From: Homarus americanus
Taxonomy: Eukaryota; Arthropoda; Malacostraca; Decapoda; Nephropidae
Direction of reading: 5' to 3'
DNA length: 64,000 nucleotides
NCBI RefSeq assembly: GCF_018991925.1
Contig: NW_024726258.1
Span: 1 to 64,000, forward strand
Of this stretch, positions 31,881 through 42,576 are shown piece by piece. Numbering within the stretch: position 1 is the first letter of the stretch; every line of letters begins with the position of its first letter. The translations under genes and the position numbers were made by a program. The notes under the pieces were generated by a model. The model worked only from the letters and a program-made list of their open reading frames with translations, was not told where the DNA came from and did not search any database.

Positions 31881-32668
31881 TGTCATGGGTTGCGTTGGGC
31901 CTCCCGCACAACCCATCCCAAATGTTTGTTTACGGTAGAGATAAGGTAACCGGCCAGCCATAACTGGGACATGTAGGGAGGGGGGGGGCAGGCCAGTGAG
32001 ACAGTGGTGTACTGTTCATCACTTCACGCCTCAAAAAAGCAAATTTAGCCAGTGGGCTTTAGACCTTGGGTTAGGGAAGAACCTCCTGCTCCGCGGACTT
32101 AAGATTAGGGGTCATACAGTCCTACCAGTGCTACGGGTCTGTGTGTGCAAATCCCCGAGATTTTGTTAAGTCCAGCGACAAGTTAACACATCCTGTAAAG
32201 GAAGTGATCAATGTTGAGGGCCTGTTTGCTACAACAGCACTCCAGGCCGGCCTAATAGATCTAAACGATTAATTCACCAGGTTGACAAACTCTCCCTTAT
32301 AACTTACGGTACTGTGGCGTGAATGTGAGTGACTGACCTATCCATGCAAATTATAAGTCCAGTGTATGGAATTGTGCCAAATAAACGTAAGTGCAATCAT
32401 CTGCCCGTATCTGTGATTCCTCTATTATCATTATTACCAAGGGTAATGACTCATTGGTTATGACAAGTATAACCAATAACTTAGATGGGTGTTGGAAGTT
32501 AGTGGAATTCATTAAATCATCATTTATCAAGTACATAACGCATTGAGTGCCGGAAGCAGAGCAAAATTCTACGTAGTGATACACCATAATCTCTTGGGTG
32601 AGTAACCAGTGTGAAGGTATCCGAGTTCTACGGTAAGAAAGCCACTTTCCTACACTTAAAACGTAACA
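31881..32668 (+). mobile_element. 3' LTR of Ty3/gypsy-class retrotransposon
   Basis: 788 bp, TGTCATGGG...CGTAACA, matching the 5' LTR. AATAAA at 32380-32385. It is followed by the right-hand target duplication ATGTT (32669-32673). Confidence 0.95.
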
Positions 32669-33557
32669 ATGTTGTTAAGGCTGTATACATTGACAGTATT
32701 TGTTCTTCCAATATTAAGTACGCTGCACTTGCTGGTGTTGAATTTCATTTGCCATTTTTCTGACCACTCCTGCAGTTTCTTTAAATCCTCCTGTAGCGCA
32801 TTTGTATCGTGCCCTGAATTAATCTGCCGCCCTATTTTGGCGTCATCCACAAACTTGCTTATGTAGATTATGAACAAGAGTGGGCCTAGTACTGACCCCT
32901 GGGGAACCCCACTGGTTACACGGCCCCACTCAGATTTAACACCATCTACACTGACCCTCTGCGTTCTATCGGTGAGCCACGATTTTATCCAATTTAAAAA
33001 TTTGCTCTCGATACCATGAGCCTTAACTTTTCTCAGAAGCCTCTGATGCGGTACTCTGTCAAACGCTTTGCTAAAGTCTAAGTAAATAACATCGTAATTT
33101 TCGCCATTATCTACTACCTCGAAGACTTTCCTAAAAAACGTCAGCAGAATTGTTACACAAGATTTTCCCTTTGTAAACCCATGTTGAGAGTCGTAGATTA
33201 ATTTGTTTTTCTCTAACTGCGATTGGATCCTATTTGCTATAATTGATTCAAGAAATTTCCCCACTACTGACGTCAAACTGATCGGTCGGTAATTTGACGC
33301 TGATGCTGTCTCCCTTTTTGAATATGGGTACTACATTTGCCTGTTTCCACAACTCCCGTGTCTAATGATTTTGTAAATAAATTTACGAGGTGTCCGCTAA
33401 TCTGTTCCTTACACTCTTTCAAAACTCGAGGGAAAATTTCATCCGGCCCTGGGGATTTTGTATTCTTTAATTTATTTATCTTCTTAAGAACATCCTCTTT
33501 TCTAATAGTGATATTCTTTAATTTCTCTTCTTCATTTCCCCTAAATATCAGTTCCAC
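32656..33557 (-). pseudogene. CR1-B reverse transcriptase
   Basis: Two frames that overlap at 33273-33276. Reading on the minus strand: TKSPGPDEIFPRVLKECKEQ and LVNLFTKSLDTGV (33273-33557), then MTSVVGKFLESIIANRIQ, SQHGFTKGKSC, YLDFSKAFDRVPHQRLL, WLTDRTQRVSVDG, SGVPQGSVLGPLLFIIYI and the catalytic box (FVDDAKIG here; the usual form in the sister family is FADD). A one-base shift near 33290 separates the parts, in the NVVPIF-KKGD region. RT of CR1 elements copies the RNA at the nicked target. Confidence 0.9.
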
Positions 33558-33696
33558 CTCTGGAATTTCCTCGTGAATTTCTTCTGTGAAAACTTATAAG
33601 TAGCAGCTGTTTAATGCCTTTCTTATTTCTTCACTATCGTCGATCACTTCCCCTCTCTTTGACTTTAAAGGCCCCACTTTGTCCTTGACCTTTGTC
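32669..33696 (-). mobile_element. CR1-B LINE, block 2 of the nested copy (reverse transcriptase)
   Basis: Continuation of the copy begun at 25493. The minus-strand protein continues from the VYSLNN segment into the RT palm. It is interrupted at 33696 by a 2.6-kb insertion and resumes at 36323 (after the 4-bp TGTC duplication). Confidence 0.92.
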
Positions 33697-34135
33697 TGTT
33701 CCAGCCCTTATCAATTAGTATTATATAAATATGGGCTAAGGACAAAAATTCATTATATACATTCTATCACCCAGACTATTGAGCATAAAGCTACATAAGC
33801 ATTTGTTCTGTCACACCTCCTAGGGTGGACAGCACACATAAACATTTGTTGTTTCACACAGACTCAGGTTAAAAACCATAAATATATGTCCTCAGGCCTC
33901 CGTGTAAGAGTAGGCCTGTTTAGTGTAGCCTTATCTCTGTGTTCACGTATAAATTACCTACCCCCTACAACCAGACAGAGAGAGGTTCAGCCAGGTTGCA
34001 CAATGGTTATTTTAGTAGAAAATGACTAGATTGATTTTACAATTACAAGTTTATTAAAATCTTATACTGTATTACGTTATGGACTCACTTGATTGTGACT
34101 TGTTAAATGTGAATTTATATCATCTAAGTTTTAAT

Positions 34136-35320
34136 CTAAGGTGGATCACTGTGGCGGACATAGATGGGTCGTGGGTTAGGTTGTTGTAGTGCGGGCAGAC
34201 TCCGGGGCCACCAGGCGTGGGGTCTCCCTCCGTTGATGTCTTCCCCGCGTAGGTGGTCTGGGCTGTGAGGGTCGTCCAGGAGCTTGTCCCAAACCTTCTT
34301 CCCTAGGCGATGGAACCTGACGTTGAGGGCCTCTGTTTTATTTCTTAGGTGGATGGTTTCCACTGTCTCCTGGTAGGGTGGCGCTTGGCCACTGGCTGAC
34401 CTCAAACACTTGTTTTGGAAGCTCTGTAGTTGTTGTAGTCTTGTCTTCCCGAGTGTGACGAGTGATATAGATGGGTACTCCAACACAGGCCTCACCAGCG
34501 CCTTGTACAGGTGAACTTGTATCTTCTCAGGCATCAGTTTAAAACGTTTTAATTTGGCTGTGGAGACTTTGGCTTTATTTAGTCTGTCCTTCACGTGGGG
34601 AATGATGCCCGTCCGAGAAATGATGAGGCCGAGCAACCTGCCTTGTTTAGAGTACTCAATCTCGTCGTCGTCGATCATCAATGGGGACGGCTTGAATTTG
34701 GCTATGGGTATGACCTCAAATTTCGTTTTGCTTGTTTTTATTTTCCATTTATGTTCATGCTCAGAGATATCCTCTATTGCCCGAGCAGTGAGTCGCGCCA
34801 TCCTTGCCGTGGACCTTCCTGGGCAGGTGACGATCTGTGTTACATCGTCGGCATACATGACGTACTCGCTGACGACGATTGGGGGTGGCAGGTCAGCCGT
34901 GTAGAGTGTGTAAAGGGTTGGTGAGAGACAAGAGCCCTGAGGCACGCCGCTCGATAGTGAGAAATCTTCTCCAAAATGTTCTTGCATCTTGATTTTGGCT
35001 CTGCGGTCCATAATAAAGTTGCACAGCAGGCGCGTCAGATTTTCGGGTAGCCCCAGTTGTATGATCTTATACTGCAGCCCTGCATGCCAAACTTTGTCAA
35101 ACGCCTTGCTGACGTCCCTCAGTATTATATTGCACTGCAGGCGGCCAGTCATGGCATTGGCGATCTGCTCGTAGGCCTGAGCTATGGCGGTCGACGTGCC
35201 TCGGTACTGGCGGAAGCCGAACTGGCGGGGATTATGCACGTCTTCGTCCTCCAGATACATCCGCAATCGCTTGTTGACTATTTTTTCGAAGATTTGAGCG
35301 ACGCGTAGCCCGTCCGCTCG
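34136..35320 (-). pseudogene. Jockey-like LINE reverse transcriptase, uninterrupted 3' portion
   Basis: A 376-codon open frame (34136-35266) that extends a little upstream of its first ATG to about 35320. Blocks on the minus strand: FGFRQYRGTSTAIAQAYEQI, the DVSKAFDKVWH catalytic block, SLSSGVPQGSCLSPTLYTLY, the catalytic box YADD in EYVMYADDVTQIV, LLGLIISRTGI, KALVRPVLEYPSISL and a C-terminal NPRPIYVRHSDPP. The sequence differs clearly from CR1-A and CR1-B. It has no stop or shift across the RT region, so it is younger or better preserved. The endonuclease part is missing (5' truncation at about 35325). Confidence 0.85.
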
Positions 35321-35341
35321 CTATGAAGGTTGGGTGCGCTC

Positions 35342-36120
35342 TGTGAGACCATAGCTTACAACCCAGAGTTACAGCACATATAACAGTGAGTGGGTACAGA
35401 CCTCATGGTACCATCACATACCAGGAAGACACACCTTGGGTCAGGACCCAAGGGACATGACCTCGTCCACTAATTACTTGAATTAGTGGGGGACTTGACC
35501 TACAACCACACCTGACCAAGACAAACCTGGGCATGACCACACATGGACACAGCTGTCCAGATCTAACCAGTTTAGTGTTAATTGGCAGAGGTCAAACGCC
35601 GGCTGTTGAGGCCCCATATAAAGGCCTTACAGTCCTGCCCACGTGTGATTATTCCGATCCTCAGTCTGGTTACTGTCATCTCTCTCCCATTTGGGTCGTC
35701 ATTCTGTTCACTTAAGGAGAGTCACGCTCGTCCCCTCCCCAGGGCAGGAGGGAGACCCCGGCGTCACCAGCTAAGCAGAGTCTCCCATAGGAGGCAGCCC
35801 AGCCAGCACCCACTGGGCCTACGTCAGGTTACATGTGAGTCTTTGTCAGAACGATTCCTAGGGTGAGTTACCTACTGTGGAAAGTGTATTCATTTCATGT
35901 TTGTGTCCGAGAGTCATTGTCGAGTAACGTAAACATAATGTGTTAGGAACTCCAATATAATATTGATATTAATGTGTCCGCGTCATTGAGTGAATTAATA
36001 AATAGTTGTATCGAAGTGGTGTTTAACAAGTTGTCCCTTAAGAACGTACTACGTGATACGTAATATATGTGTATTGACATATGAGATAAGATAAGTGTAT
36101 TGACAGTGTAAATAACTAAC
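35342..36120 (+). mobile_element. LTR-like copy of the 16.7/20.8-kb family, opposite orientation
   Basis: It begins TGTGAGACCATAGCTTACA (compare TGTCAGACCACAGCTTACA in reverse at 17927). It contains the block AGTCTCCCATAGGAGGCAGC and the GACAATGACTC/CGAGTAACGT region of the family, and ends ATAACTAAC. At 36121 it is followed by TGGCCACGCTACCAA and the same leader (TCTATATGTAATCCTCTTC) as at 20817 in reverse. Confidence 0.7.
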
Positions 36121-36801
36121 TGGCCACGCTACCAAACTTTTCCTCACTTTACATTCCTTCTACTATAAATATTCTACCTGTCTATATGTAATCCTCTTCT
36201 TGTGAATTTTCCCCCATTATATCACCCAGCTTCATCAAAGGTACCAGCGACTACCCTACACTCATTCAGACAAGTGTAAACAAGTGAGATCATTTGATAT
36301 CAAACCCCGGCCCAAACATGTCCTATATACCTGGAAAAATCTCTTGTGATTCGCCTTGGATTCTCTTGCTATCCTAATTTCATAGTCCCTCTTTGCCGTC
36401 CTTACATTTTTCTTAACATTCCTGGATAGTTCATAATACCTATTTCTGAGCTGCTCCTCCCCTCCCTTTAATTTCTTTTAAATTCCTTTCTTTATTCCTA
36501 TGTCACGTTAAGTTTTTTGGTCATCCACCTTGGCTCATCCGTATTTGACCTAATTTTTCTGTATGGTATATTTTGTTCTTGTGCTTTACGTAGTATACGA
36601 GTGAATATATTATAGTCATGATCAATTGTTGTGTCGCCAGTGACCTCACCCGTTCCTACCGGGGACTGACCTGACTGTTCCCAAGCGACTTCACCTAGGT
36701 ACCTTCTTAACCCCTCATAATCCGCCGATCAGTCTGGGACTCTGACCATATTGTCATTGTTTTTCGTTTCCCAGTTTAGGCTGAACCTGATTTCTCTGTG
36801 A

Positions 36802-37330
36802 TCACTTTTCCCTAGTTCTTCCCCTGTCCTGTACTGCGTCTAGGAAGTCTTCAGATTCATAGTCACCTACAATGTTGTCCCAGTCAATATTTCTGAAGTT
36901 GAAATCCCCCATAATGCACAGGTTGTTGTATTTTGTTGCCCTACCCATTTCCTGCCATATGGGCTGAGCTGCTTTTTTCCCAAGACTTGGGGACCTGTAA
37001 ATCACTCCCATAATTAGTTTTTCTCTTCCTTCCGTGATTTCTACCCATACAGACTCTGTTCCTATTTCACCCTTTATTGAATTATTAATACAACATTTTA
37101 ATGTATCCTTGACGAAGAGTGCGACCCCTCCCCCCTTCCTACCTTCCCTGTCCTTGTGAAAAAGGTTGTACCCTACTATGTGGTACTCTGATAAAAAGTT
37201 ATTGCTCGCCAGATTCATCCAAGTTTCGGTGATTGCTATGACGTCTACATTCTCGGTACCTACAACCGCTCTCAGCAAGTCTATTTTATTTCTAACGCTC
37301 CTACTGTTTGTATAGTATACATTTAAACCT
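36802..37330 (-). pseudogene. CR1-B apurinic-type endonuclease
   Basis: The frame 36802-37278, extendable upstream to about 37330 (NVYYTNSRSVRNKIDLLRAV), gives the EEP-fold motifs in order: DVIAITETWMN (catalytic Glu), YNLFHKDREGRKGGGVALF, GVIYRSPS, IMGDFNFRNIDWDN. It ends at DAVQDRGRTREK by frameshift, before the SDH motif. It nicks target DNA in intact elements. Confidence 0.88.
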
Positions 37331-37489
37331 ACTCTTCCCTGGTCCTGTTTTACCCCTTGTCCTGGGTAACCAATTTTACTTCCCAGGGCCAGCTTGTTTT
37401 CTGACTCCCACTTACCCCGACCTCTCTCTACTGGCGAAAAAACCCCTTTGGAGTGACAATTTCACGCTCCAGGGATGCAGACAACGTCT

Positions 37490-37925
37490 TTACCCCTCGC
37501 GAGACAAGTGTACTCCGTCACGACTGTACAGGTAGTCGTTGCCATAGAATAGTTGCCAGTTATCAATGAACGCCCAACCATTGTTTGCACAATGTTTTTC
37601 CAGTAGGTAATTTGTAGCAATTGCCCTGGACAGCCATTCACGACCAACTCCTCTTCTAGGCAAGACACCACATACTATCGGGATCCCTCCCCTATCTCTA
37701 ACCTTCCCCAGCGCCTCCCTATACCTCTTGAAAAGTTCCTCACTCCAAACCTTACCTATGTCGTTTCCTCCTACACTAAGACACACTACTGGATTGGTAC
37801 CTTCCCCTGACAAAACCCTCTCTATCCTCTCAGCTACATGCCCTATCCCAGCCCCAGGAAAACACACCCTAGTCCTACGTTTCCTATCTCTTGCACAAAA
37901 AATCCTATCTAAAAAACCTCACCAT
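37490..37925 (-). pseudogene. CR1-B ORF1 SGNH-type esterase domain
   Basis: The minus-strand frame (first ATG at 37867, homologous text up to about 37925) shows CFPGAGIGHVAERIE, the block VVCLSVGGNDIGK (GGND is the SGNH block III Asn) and YSRDGVHLSREG (catalytic Asp and His). Such a lipolytic-type esterase in ORF1 is a known feature of the CR1 clade. The GDS block with the nucleophilic Ser would lie just upstream and is lost to the 5' truncation. Its role in the life cycle is unresolved; membrane interaction has been suggested for the family. Confidence 0.82.
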
Positions 37926-37930
37926 TACTA

Positions 37931-38600
37931 AAAACAAAAAATTTAAATCTGTCCAAAAATTTGAAATAAATCGAACCAGTCAATTACCAATGTTATTACA
38001 TATCCAGACTCGGCCCATTACTATTATTTTTTATCTCAGTTTTCTTTAAATTTTAAAATCATTGTTCATCACAGAAGAGTAAAACGGCAAGAAGAAAAAA
38101 ATTCTTCAACAGCTTTGTCTCATATGAACACCATAATAATAATAATGTACTACTTAATACCGTAAATGAGCTTATTATCACAGAATTCATTGTTTTGTTA
38201 ATCACTTAGTTTATAATACCATTCAGTGTACTTTTTCAGTATTAATATAACACCATTATTAGCAAAAAAAATTAATCTGTTCACTAATTTGAAAGAGATG
38301 AAACCAGTCAAATATCTGTGGTCTCTGTTACTAGGTGACTTCGTATTATACAGAACTTGGTGTGCTCGAACATGAGCAGTTCTTCCATGTCAAGAAAGGC
38401 ACTGTAAATAGAACCTCGTGCTATCACGTGCCTCACAATGTGTGCTGGAACAGAAAATGTGAGAGGTGAGCTGACAGGCAGCTCACATGATATCACGTGT
38501 CTCCAAGCAATACAATAATGCACGTTACTGGCCTGCACACTTATCATGGTCACGTTAGCTCGTGTGAACTCATGTGACGTGATAGCAATGTGTTCCCGCC
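37931..38600. other. AT-rich spacer and dispersed-repeat end
   Basis: No gene is recognised. 38440-38600 contains several CACGTG/TCACGTGA-type motifs, and its last 60 bp are the reverse counterpart of 25276-25345. The 103-codon minus-strand frame (38308-38619) has no domain. Confidence 0.45.
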
Positions 38601-38604
38601 TTGA

Positions 38605-40775
38605 ATTACATGACCCCACACACTGTACCTACAGAGAGCGACCTCACTTTACCTGGACACCTGACACCGATAACCTCACAAAATATGACGGTTGAGGATG
38701 ACCTGATCGCAAGATCTGAGGTTGACGAGTTCCACGACAATTTAAATGACGAGTTACTTAATGCACAAAGGCAAAACATACCATACAGAAAACTCGGATC
38801 AGATAACAATGACCCTAAATGGATAAATAATTATTTAAAGAATATTATTGGACAAAGGAAGGCTATAGGTAGGAGAATAAATCGTGGTGAAGTCTACCTC
38901 CCAGATTATTATAAGGTATTGGACGGTAAGGTTAAGACCGAGATAAGAAAAGCAAAGAGGAACAATGAACTGAAGGTAGCAAGGGAGGCAAAGTCAAACC
39001 CCAAGGGATTCTATCAAATGTATCAAACTAAAACACGATAAAAGATTGGATCAATACAGTCAAATACCGGCGAGCTAACTGATAACGACAGAGAAATGAG
39101 CAATAATCTGAATAAATATTTTTCAACAGTTTTCACCACCGAAAATTTAAACATGATACCCGAGGCACCGACTATATACAGAGATAGTGAAGAAATAAAT
39201 TAAGCGAGATAGTAGTGACTAGTAACGATGTTAGTAAGCAAATAGACAAACTAAAGCCTAATAAGTTACCAGGTACCGATGAGATATTTGCAAGAGTATT
39301 AAAGGAATGTAAGGACGAGCTTAGTATGCCCTTAGCAAAGTTGTTTAACATGTCCTTAAAAACAGGTGTAGTACCAGAATCCTGAAGGATAGCGAATGTA
39401 ATACCGATTTTCAAGAAGGGAGATAGATCTCTATCCTCTAACTACCGTCCAATTAGTCTAACATTAATTGAAGGCAAATTACTGGAAACATTAATTTCAA
39501 ACTCTATTAGAAATCACCTGGAGAAGCACAAGTTGATCAATGATTCCCAACATGGCTTCACAAGCGGGCATTCATGTCTAACTAATCTATTAATATTCCT
39601 TTCATCTGTTTTCGAATCAGTGGACGACGGGCACAACTATGACGTGGTATATCTTTACTTCAGCAAAGCCTCCGACAGAGTCCCCGACGAAAGACTAAGA
39701 AAAGTGGAGGCTCATGGCATTAAAGGAGATATTCTAAAAGGGATAAAGGCGTGGTTACAGGACAGGAAACAGCGAGTGACCATTAACGGCACTAAATCAC
39801 ATTGGAGCAACGTCACTAGTGGAGTTCCCCAAGGCTCAGTACTTGGACCCTTATTATTTATTATATACATTAACGACATAGATATCGGCGTAGACAGCAA
39901 CTTAAGTAAATTTGCTGATGACACTAAAATAGGGCGTGTAATTAAATCTGACGAGGACTCCGCAAAACTACAGGAAAATCTAAAAAAAATTTGCGAATGG
40001 TCTGAAAATGGCAGATGAAATTCAATGTGGACAAATGTAAAGTACTCAGTATAGGAGATGTATACAGGGAAACCAGATACCAGATGAACAACGATGTTAT
40101 AGAGAAATCCGACTGTGAGAAAGATTTAGGAGCAATGATAAGTAGAAATATTAAGCCAAGTAAACAATGTGTATTTGCTCGAAACAAGGCTAATAAAGTA
40201 CTTGGGTTCATGCAAAGGAGTGTTAAATACAAGACTAGCGAGGTCATCCTAAAAATATTTTGCGCTTGTGAGACCTCACTTGGATTATGCAGTTCAATTC
40301 TGGTCACCGTACTACAGAATGGATATAGAATCCCGAGAAATAATTCAGAGGAGAATGACAAGACTGATCCCGGGCATTAGGAACCTTGAGTACAGAGACA
40401 GGTTAAAGCAGCTTAATCTGCACTCCCCCGAGAGACGTAGAGTGAGGGGCGATATGATAGAGGTGTATAAATGGAACTCAGGGCTAAGCAAAGGTGATGT
40501 AACAAAAGTACTCAAAACTGTCCAACCAGGAGCGAACTCGCAACAATGGTTTTAAATTAGACAAATTTAGATTTAAGAGCGAAATAGGTAAACATTGATT
40601 TGGAAATAGAGTAGTGGATGAGTGGAACAAGTTACCAAACATCATCATTAACTGGAACACGCTGGATAGCTTCAAACACAGGTTGGGTGGATATATGAGC
40701 GATAGAGGTTGGGTGTAAACGGGACTGTACAGTATGGGCCAATAGTTACTGTTTCCTCCGGTCTTATATTCTTAT
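38605..40775 (+). mobile_element. CR1-A LINE copy, about 2.2 kb
   Basis: Plus-strand copy from the region between endonuclease and RT to the 3' tail (TCTTATATTCTTAT). It is frameshifted and stopped at several points, but collinear with the copies at 10036 and 45759 (reverse). It shares the sequence GACCTCACTTTACCTGGA with 10590. Confidence 0.92.
39215..40560 (+). pseudogene. CR1-A reverse transcriptase and post-RT segment
   Basis: 39533-40018 gives NDSQHGFTSGHSCLTNLL, YLYFSKASDRVPDERL (catalytic Asp replaced by Tyr in the usual LDFSKAFD block), SGVPQGSVLGPLLFIIYIND and the FADD box (KFADDTKIG). 40015-40380 and 40268-40555 give the post-RT blocks with the family signature IEKSDCEKDLG. At least three shifts and the changed catalytic residue show it is dead. 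Confidence 0.88.
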
Positions 40776-41149
40776 TTATCACATTGAGGACTCGGCACAC
40801 CTCCCAATAAAGACTCAGGTATACAGCTTCAGGTATACAGCTTCAGGTATACAGCCTCAGGTATACAGCCTCAGGTACCAATCAGTATACAAACTAATTA
40901 GTATTTCAAAATTTATGATCGACATTTCTAATATATAAAAAATATAACTAATACAGCCTATATTTAATGTATATAAACACCAGTATTGGCGACACTCTAT
41001 GAGCAATAAAAACATTGAAATACTTTATACAAACATTTATAAAGTGAAAATAATATAACGATGAATAAGTAAATAAATGTAAAAGTTTTGTGTCATCTTA
41101 AATTTTCTTCAGAGATAGAAATTTGAACAGCAGACCAGAGGACGAGTTG

Positions 41150-41310
41150 TTGTGATGAGTGACGTAGTGTAGTGCTCTTCTCTCATTGGTTTGAAACGTT
41201 GATTTCCTTAGTGACGCAGTGTCGTGCTCTTCTCTCATTGGTTGAAAGGGTAGTAGTTTCTGTAGTGACGTAATGTCGTGCTCTTATCACATTGGTTAAA
41301 AGGTTGCTTT
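41150..41310. repeat. Three-copy repeat carrying TGACG and ATTGGTT motifs
   Basis: Three diverged units of about 62-68 bp, each with AGTGACGTA/AGTGACGCA, then GTG.AGTGCTCTTCTCTCATTGGTT. TGACGTA resembles a CRE-type site and ATTGG is an inverted CCAAT box. A fourth inverted form (AACCAATCATGAGCAAGA) follows at 41325. Whether it regulates anything is unknown. Confidence 0.65.
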
Positions 41311-41504
41311 CTATCCGCTTTAACAACCAATCATGAGCAAGATAATGGTGAGTTAAAATATCGTAATATGTTAGACAGAACAGCTTTATATTATATTTAG
41401 ATGCTCAGGAAATTGTTGGGATCACCTCAAGATTAACAGAACCAGTTTTTTCTTTTTCCATCAGATGATTAAACTTCCTTGCATACCTGGGAGTGAGCTG
41501 AGGT

Positions 41505-41602
41505 GAGGTTAAAGCTAGATTAGGTTAACTTAGCCTAGATTAGGTTAACTTAGCCTAGATTAGGTTAGGTGAGCTTAGGTTAGGTTAGGTTAGGTTTGGT
41601 TT
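41505..41602. repeat. Interstitial TTAGG-related block
   Basis: TTAGGTTAACTTAGCCTAGA repeats leading into a clean GGTTA run (41575-41600). Confidence 0.8.
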
Positions 41603-41796
41603 GCTTACGTTAACATTAAGATGGTTATTCTTAAGGTGAAATAAGCTAGGGTGAGTCCCAGGGTGATCCAGTAATAACTAGGGACACTTGGTTGTCGCCG
41701 CGGTACAGTTCAGCGTAAAACTCAGAACAAATTTATCGTTTCCGTCTGATTAACGAGAGACAAATTTTCCGTGGTTAAGTCGATAAAAACAAAAGA

Positions 41797-41978
41797 ACAT
41801 ACGAATGGAGGAAACTGCAGTGGGCTTATTGGCCCATACTGGGCCGTCCCGTTTACACCCAACCCCTATCGCTCATATATCCACCCAACCTGTGTTTGAA
41901 GCTATCCAGCGTGTTCCAGTTAATGATGATGTTTGGTAACTTGTTCCACTCGTCCGCTACTCTATTTCCAAACCAATG
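41797..41978 (-). mobile_element. CR1-A 3'-end fragment (reverse)
   Basis: Starts with the tail complement AAGAACATACGAATGGAGG and runs to CTATTTCCAAACCAATG. There it joins, without spacer, a plus-strand piece of the same family: a head-to-head junction. Confidence 0.9.
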
Positions 41979-42405
41979 GATATAGAATCACTAGAAAGCA
42001 TTCAGAGGAGAATGACAACACTAATCCCGGGCATTAGGAACCTTGAGAACAGAGACAGGTTAAAGCATCTTAATTTACACTCACTCGAGAGACGTAGAGT
42101 GAGGGGCGACATGATAGAGGTGTATAAATGGAAGTCAGGGCTAAACAAAGGCTAAACTATCCAACCAGGAGCGAACTCGTAACAATGGTTTTAAATTAGA
42201 CAAATTTAGATTTAGGCGCGAAATAGGTAAACATTGGTTTGGAAATAGAGTAGTGGACGAGTGGAACAAGTTACCAAATATCATCATTAACTGGAACACG
42301 TTGGATAGCTTCAAACATTAGTTGGGTGGATATATGAGCGATAGGGGTTGGGTGTAAACGGGACGGTACAGTATGGGCCAATAGTTACTGTTTCCTCCAG
42401 TCTGT
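41979..42405 (+). mobile_element. CR1-A 3'-end fragment (forward)
   Basis: Begins GATATAGAATCACTAGAAAG in the post-RT segment and continues to the TTTCCTCCAGTCT end block, with the octamer tail lost. A short internal deletion lies near 42150 (AACAAAGGCTAAACTATCC). Confidence 0.9.
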
Positions 42406-42576
42406 TGTTGTTATCTCGCGCCTAAATGAGGAGAGTTAAATAAAATAAAATTCTGTGTCTCATATTAACGACATAATTTTAAAAGTATTTCGTAGCAAAG
42501 TTTATATAAATTAACTGTTTACTTATTGGTGTTAACATTCCTTAATACATCTGATGTTTGTTTACAATAGAGCCCC
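42406..42576. other. Short AT-rich spacer
   Basis: Nothing recognisable. Confidence 0.5.

Larger units (their letters stand above)
33697..36318. mobile_element. 2622-bp composite insertion inside the CR1-B copy
   Basis: It begins TGTTCCAGCC and ends GGCCCAAACA, flanked by TGTC at 33693-33696 and 36319-36322. Removing it with one TGTC restores an open LINE frame across the junction (FFQVYR, then TKVKDKVGP). TG...CA ends and a 4-bp duplication suggest an LTR-class unit. Inside are a minus-strand LINE piece (about 34020-35330) and a plus-oriented LTR-like segment with leader (35342-36318). It is therefore itself nested. Confidence 0.7.
36319..37930 (-). mobile_element. CR1-B LINE, block 3 of the nested copy (5' part)
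   Basis: Last block of the copy: on the minus strand it holds the end of an ORF1 esterase, the ORF2 endonuclease, and the segment leading to RT. It is 5'-truncated at about 37930. Blocks 1-3 together give about 3.3 kb of one CR1 insertion. Confidence 0.88.
40776..41796. other. Spacer with short repeats
   Basis: No gene recognised. CTTCAGGTATACAG repeats lie at about 40814-40875, a three-copy 62-68-bp repeat at 41150-41310 and TTAGG-like blocks at 41505-41602. Confidence 0.5.

Noticed and set aside
31527..31961. Envelope gene of the LTR retrotransposon
   Set aside because: The 144-codon frame is on the opposite strand and overlaps the LTR. No signal peptide, cleavage site or membrane anchor is seen in either strand of 31456-31880.
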